NCBI RefSeq assembly: GCF_000422865.1
Contig: NZ_AUGW01000003.1
Span: 186,001 to 250,000, forward strand
Reading direction: 5' to 3'
From: Oceanospirillum maris DSM 6286
GTDB lineage: Bacteria; Pseudomonadota; Gammaproteobacteria; Pseudomonadales; Halomonadaceae
DNA length: 64,000 nt
The translations under genes and the position numbers were made by a program. The notes under the pieces are model-generated. The model ran no database searches, was not told where the DNA came from, and saw only the letters and a program-made list of their open reading frames with translations. Positions 60,581 to 64,000 of the stretch are shown piece after piece; position 1 is the first letter of the stretch, and every line of letters begins with the position of its first letter.

Positions 60581-63500
60581 TTATGCCGTCCGAAGGGTCT
60601 TTTTAAGAGAGTCAAGCAAGGCGATGACTTCTTTATAATCAAGTCTTGCTAAGCTCTCTTGAAGTTGTTGAAAGCGCTCTTCCCCCAGGGCATCACTGAA
60701 TGAGGCACTGTACTTATCCACCTCTTCCAAAGCGCCCAAGTCTTGTTCTGCCAGTAGTGTCAAAATATGTTGTACTGTTTCTAGTTGGAGCAAAGGTGCA
60801 TTTTCTTTAAACATTGAAGCGCCAAACTTCTCTTTTCTCCATGATTCGAGCACTCCAACGCTGGCCTGCTGTAATGCTTGTATCGCAAGAGAAAGGGCGG
60901 TCAATATATCTTTTACCGCTTCATGTTCTGTTCGCAATCTTTTTTCAGCTTCTGAAGCAAGTTGTTGTATTTCCTCAGCACCAACCATGCCAGAAACACT
61001 TCTTAACTTATGAACCTGAGAGGCAATTTGCAGCCGTACAGAAACCGATTCAGGGGCATCAATATCAATTTCAGGCAATGCAATTAAGTTAGCATGTTCT
61101 ATCAACAACCCATTCAATGTATTTAAAAAGAGTTGCTTATCGTCAAGTAACAAGCTTTTAGCTTTATCAATATTTAACCCCGTAATGACGGGCCATGCAT
61201 TCTGTTCAGAGGAATGAGGCTTGAGCGACTCTATCGATATATCTTCTCCCCGATAAGCCTCAACTAACATGCGCAATACATTAATAAGTTTTGAAGGATT
61301 GATAGGTTTCGTCAGGAAATCATTCATACCGGCTTCCAAGGCACGATTTTTTTCTTCCAACAGCGCCCCAGCGGTGAGTGCAATAATAGGCAATGATGCC
61401 AGCCCTAGGTTATGACGAATGCGCTGAGTTGTCTCAAGACCATCGATCCCCGGCATCTGCACATCCATCAAGACCGCATCATAGTCATTGGAAGTTTCTT
61501 CCAATAAAAGCAGGGCTTCTTCCCCACTATTTGCCGTTTGCACGATCGCGCCGTTATGCTCCAGAATATGCCCAACAACAACAAGATTGGTGGGGCTATC
61601 ATCCACCACAAGCACTCTCATATCAGGCAGCCATTTTACGCCAATAGCTTCGGTACGAGTCGATTGTAGTACCCGCTTAGCGTTACCTGTATTTAATGTC
61701 ACAATGTCATTAATCGCATTAAACAGTGCTGAGGCGTTAATAGGCTTCATCAGAAAGCTATTAACTAAATTTTCTGGCGTATAGGTCGTGATACTCTCCT
61801 TATCATGGGCTGATACCATTAATACCGCAGGTAAATTCTCACGCCCAATTTGATGGGCTAGGGCATTAATAGCGTCTAGGCCATTCATTAAAGGCATCTG
61901 CCAATCCACAATCATGGCATCTGGCGGACGCAATTTATTATCTTGGCGAGCCATATAGGCTTTAACGAGTTCATCGCCATTACTAACAACTTCAGACCGC
62001 CAACCGAGGGCTCGCGTCATTTTCTGGAGCTGTATGGTATCGGCTGGATTATCTTCCGCGATCAGTACAAAAAGAGCTTGGTTTTGGTTATCTTGCGCGG
62101 CGGCTTCGTCAGAAGTTTGAACCCTAAAAGGTAAATCTACCCAAAATTTACTGCCAATATCCTCAGTACTTTCAACACCAATTTTACCCTCCATTAGTTC
62201 AATCAATTGATGTACGATGGATAACCCTAGACCTGTGCCACCAAATCGCCGTGTCGTGCTCGAATCAGCCTGAGTGAAAGGTTTAAACAAACGAACTTGG
62301 GCTTTGGGTGAAATACCAATGCCTGTATCTTCAACCGTTAAACGAACCGCTATATGGTCTTCCGGTAACTCTTTTCCATCAAGCATCGCGTCTGACCCCG
62401 TCAGCACTTCGGCTTGAAACGAAATTTTGCCAATGGTGGTAAATTTAAGAGCATTACTGAGTAAGTTGGCTAGAATCTGGCGTAATCTAACACTATCCGT
62501 AACAACCCAGGAAGGCAGTTGAGGGTCTAACTCAAAGTTGAACTCTAGATGCTTTGCTTCCGCCTGAACAGAAAAGACACTAAACACTTCTTCAAAGAGT
62601 TCCCGCAGCTCAACAGGCTGTATTTCAAGCTCCATTTCATTCGCTTCTATTTTCGAAAGATCCAGTACATCGTTAACAATCCCTAGTAACGACTTACCTG
62701 ATATCTGAATCTTGGCAACTAACTGATGCTGCTCCTCGGTCAGTTGTTCTTCAGCTAATAAATAACCCAAGCCAATAATAGCATTGAGAGGCGTTCGAAT
62801 TTCATGGCTTGTATTCGCCAAAAATGCACTTTTAGCCTCAGTCGCAAGCTCAGCGTCATGTAGCGCTGTACGTAGCTTTTCATCAATGATAAGCCTTTCG
62901 GTGACATCCCGAACCGAGACAGACACCAGTATCGTGTCATCCAAATTGATCGCACTTAGGCTGATTTCTATAGGGAACTCACACCCATCAGCTCGTAATG
63001 CAAGAAGCTCTTTATTACTTGCTGTACTCGTTGCTCCAGGCTGGCGTATGCAGTTGAGTATCTGCGCTTCATAGGTATTACTAAAGTGGGTGGGAAGTAA
63101 TTTATGGATTGACCCCCCTTCTAACTCAAGACGGTCATACCCAAACATACGTTCCGCTTGTGCATTAACAATCTGGATAATCCCGGCTTCATTAACCACA
63201 AAGGTCGCATCAGGAGCGGATTCCAATAGCCCCTTAAACCGCCCCATCTCTTTGTTTCTCTGATCTTCTATCTGTGCGTTCAACACATTTCTTTGACGTA
63301 TTTTTTCTCTTAACCATACCCAGTACTGAATAGTGAACCCCGTTAGAGCTATTAATAAAAGAACAACCGTAACACCGCCTATTTCAACGACTATTTGCCT
63401 AATGATCAAAAATTGAGACGCTGTGCTGTAAATTCTCAAAAATCGTTCATCGGTATTTCCATTCAGATCAACACCCCCACTAAGAGGAAAAATGCATTGC

Positions 63501-64000
63501 TCTACAAAAACATTGCCCTGCTCGCCTTGATAGCTCATTAATTTGAAAGAACTTAGACCATAAAATAACGTTGTCGGGGTAAACGCATCCTGCCAACGGT
63601 TAGGGTTGCCATACTCAAAGGTGAAGGCTCTTGAGGCATTAGGATGAAGTAAAAAATCGCCCTCTTTATTGGTGATATACAGCTGAGTTTCTTTGGCAAC
63701 GCTCTTAGCAAGGGCTTTGAGGAAGTGGTCAGCACTAACGTTGACAATAATAATGCCGAAAGGACGGCCATCAGAATGAAACAAAGGTGTGGAAAAACGC
63801 CAAACAGGTCGGCTAGGTTGTTCTATTTTCCCAAATTCACGGTTCAGATTGATATCTGATTCGAAGACATTATCGGCCCCAACGTGAAGAGTTTGGCTAA
63901 TGTATGGCTCATTTTCTTTAGACTGAAGCAGCTGATCACTGAAGACCTCGGGTACCTCACCAAAACGCTGTACTTTGACCACTTCTCGCCAATCATTAAC
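60581..64000 (-). CDS. Hybrid sensor histidine kinase (Cache-TM-PAS-HisKA-HATPase-REC-REC-Hpt), 5' end outside the window
   Basis: Membrane-bound phosphorelay kinase. The frame is open to base 64000, so the N-terminus is missing; at least 1139 residues are present. Numbering from the first visible residues, a periplasmic dCache-like sensor runs to about 195, then a helix (about 200-222), a PAS domain (about 255-375), HisKA with SHEIRTPLNAIIGL (about 400), HATPase_c with GTGLGLSIV (about 580), REC1 (IVDWQMPLMN), REC2 (VLMDVQMPGIDG) and a C-terminal Hpt (SQVHKLRSVSGMVGA). It is followed 5 nt later by a REC-GGDEF gene, suggesting a signal-to-c-di-GMP pathway. Confidence 0.93.
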   Translation of the reverse strand, partial: VNDWREVVKVQRFGEVPEVFSDQLLQSKENEPYISQTLHVGADNVFESDINLNREFGKIEQPSRPVWRFSTPLFHSDGRPFGIIIVNVSADHFLKALAKSVAKETQLYITNKEGDFLLHPNASRAFTFEYGNPNRWQDAFTPTTLFYGLSSFKLMSYQGEQGNVFVEQCIFPLSGGVDLNGNTDERFLRIYSTASQFLIIRQIVVEIGGVTVVLLLIALTGFTIQYWVWLREKIRQRNVLNAQIEDQRNKEMGRFKGLLESAPDATFVVNEAGIIQIVNAQAERMFGYDRLELEGGSIHKLLPTHFSNTYEAQILNCIRQPGATSTASNKELLALRADGCEFPIEISLSAINLDDTILVSVSVRDVTERLIIDEKLRTALHDAELATEAKSAFLANTSHEIRTPLNAIIGLGYLLAEEQLTEEQHQLVAKIQISGKSLLGIVNDVLDLSKIEANEMELEIQPVELRELFEEVFSVFSVQAEAKHLEFNFELDPQLPSWVVTDSVRLRQILANLLSNALKFTTIGKISFQAEVLTGSDAMLDGKELPEDHIAVRLTVEDTGIGISPKAQVRLFKPFTQADSSTTRRFGGTGLGLSIVHQLIELMEGKIGVESTEDIGSKFWVDLPFRVQTSDEAAAQDNQNQALFVLIAEDNPADTIQLQKMTRALGWRSEVVSNGDELVKAYMARQDNKLRPPDAMIVDWQMPLMNGLDAINALAHQIGRENLPAVLMVSAHDKESITTYTPENLVNSFLMKPINASALFNAINDIVTLNTGNAKRVLQSTRTEAIGVKWLPDMRVLVVDDSPTNLVVVGHILEHNGAIVQTANSGEEALLLLEETSNDYDAVLMDVQMPGIDGLETTQRIRHNLGLASLPIIALTAGALLEEKNRALEAGMNDFLTKPINPSKLINVLRMLVEAYRGEDISIESLKPHSSEQNAWPVITGLNIDKAKSLLLDDKQLFLNTLNGLLIEHANLIALPEIDIDAPESVSVRLQIASQVHKLRSVSGMVGAEEIQQLASEAEKRLRTEHEAVKDILTALSLAIQALQQASVGVLESWRKEKFGASMFKENAPLLQLETVQHILTLLAEQDLGALEEVDKYSASFSDALGEERFQQLQESLARLDYKEVIALLDSLKKTLRTA

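Overview
The window is a chromosomal segment of a Gammaproteobacterium, most likely a marine Oceanospirillales/Pseudomonadales-type heterotroph. The evidence is gene order and families rather than a database match. The translation cluster thrS-infC-rpmI-rplT-pheS-pheT has the classical order. purM-purN-DUF3108 is divergent from DUF2066-perM, mrp and dcd lie beside metG and the rnf operon, and argG, motY, rnt, peroxiredoxin, grxD, argF and an ABC ATPase follow in a Pseudomonas-like series. No rRNA, tRNA, CRISPR array, phage or intact insertion sequence was recognised.

Layout. 1-5877 (minus): pheT (cut by the window edge), pheS, rplT, rpmI, infC (ATT start) and thrS. 6365-8859 (plus): a GAF/HD-GYP c-di-GMP phosphodiesterase and a class II cyclic-nucleotide phosphodiesterase. 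8931-13894: perM and DUF2066 (minus), then purM, purN and DUF3108 (plus). 14002-17193 (minus): a TonB-dependent siderophore receptor and an AraC regulator, each with a Fur-like box. 17353-27709: dcd, mrp (minus), metG and the complete rsxABCDGE operon (plus). 27838-36662 looks accessory: a DUF2252 protein, a truncated fic gene, argO/argP, benE with a divergent XRE-cupin regulator, and a zinc-uptake operon of Zrg type. 36857-41147: nth, two small genes that are easily missed (a 57-aa ribbon-helix-helix-like protein behind a Pho-box-like promoter and a 38-aa lysine-rich protein), then btuFCD. 41204-46302: a diheme cytochrome, gloA, an enoyl-CoA hydratase, a membrane protein, a small helical protein and a SulP transporter. 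46512-57828: a persulfide-dioxygenase-like MBL protein, argG, motY, rnt, prx, grxD, argF, an ABC ATPase, a DUF4442 protein, small unknown genes, an esterase and a LysM/LytM lipoprotein. 57835-64000 (minus): an eIF-2B-like protein, eda, a REC-GGDEF diguanylate cyclase and a large hybrid sensor kinase (cut by the window edge).

Themes. Several operons carry readable regulatory DNA: Fur-like boxes at the siderophore pair, a Zur-like box at zrgA, paired 20-bp operators at benE/XRE, a Pho-like box plus nested palindrome at the RHH gene, and PsrA-like boxes (CAAAC-N4-GTTTG type) in front of both the DUF4442 protein and the enoyl-CoA hydratase. A second theme is a set of short direct or tandem duplications (12-21 nt units) at many gene ends, some running into or across stop codons. 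This is the least conventional feature of the window. All functional assignments come from reading the sequence; no database search was possible.
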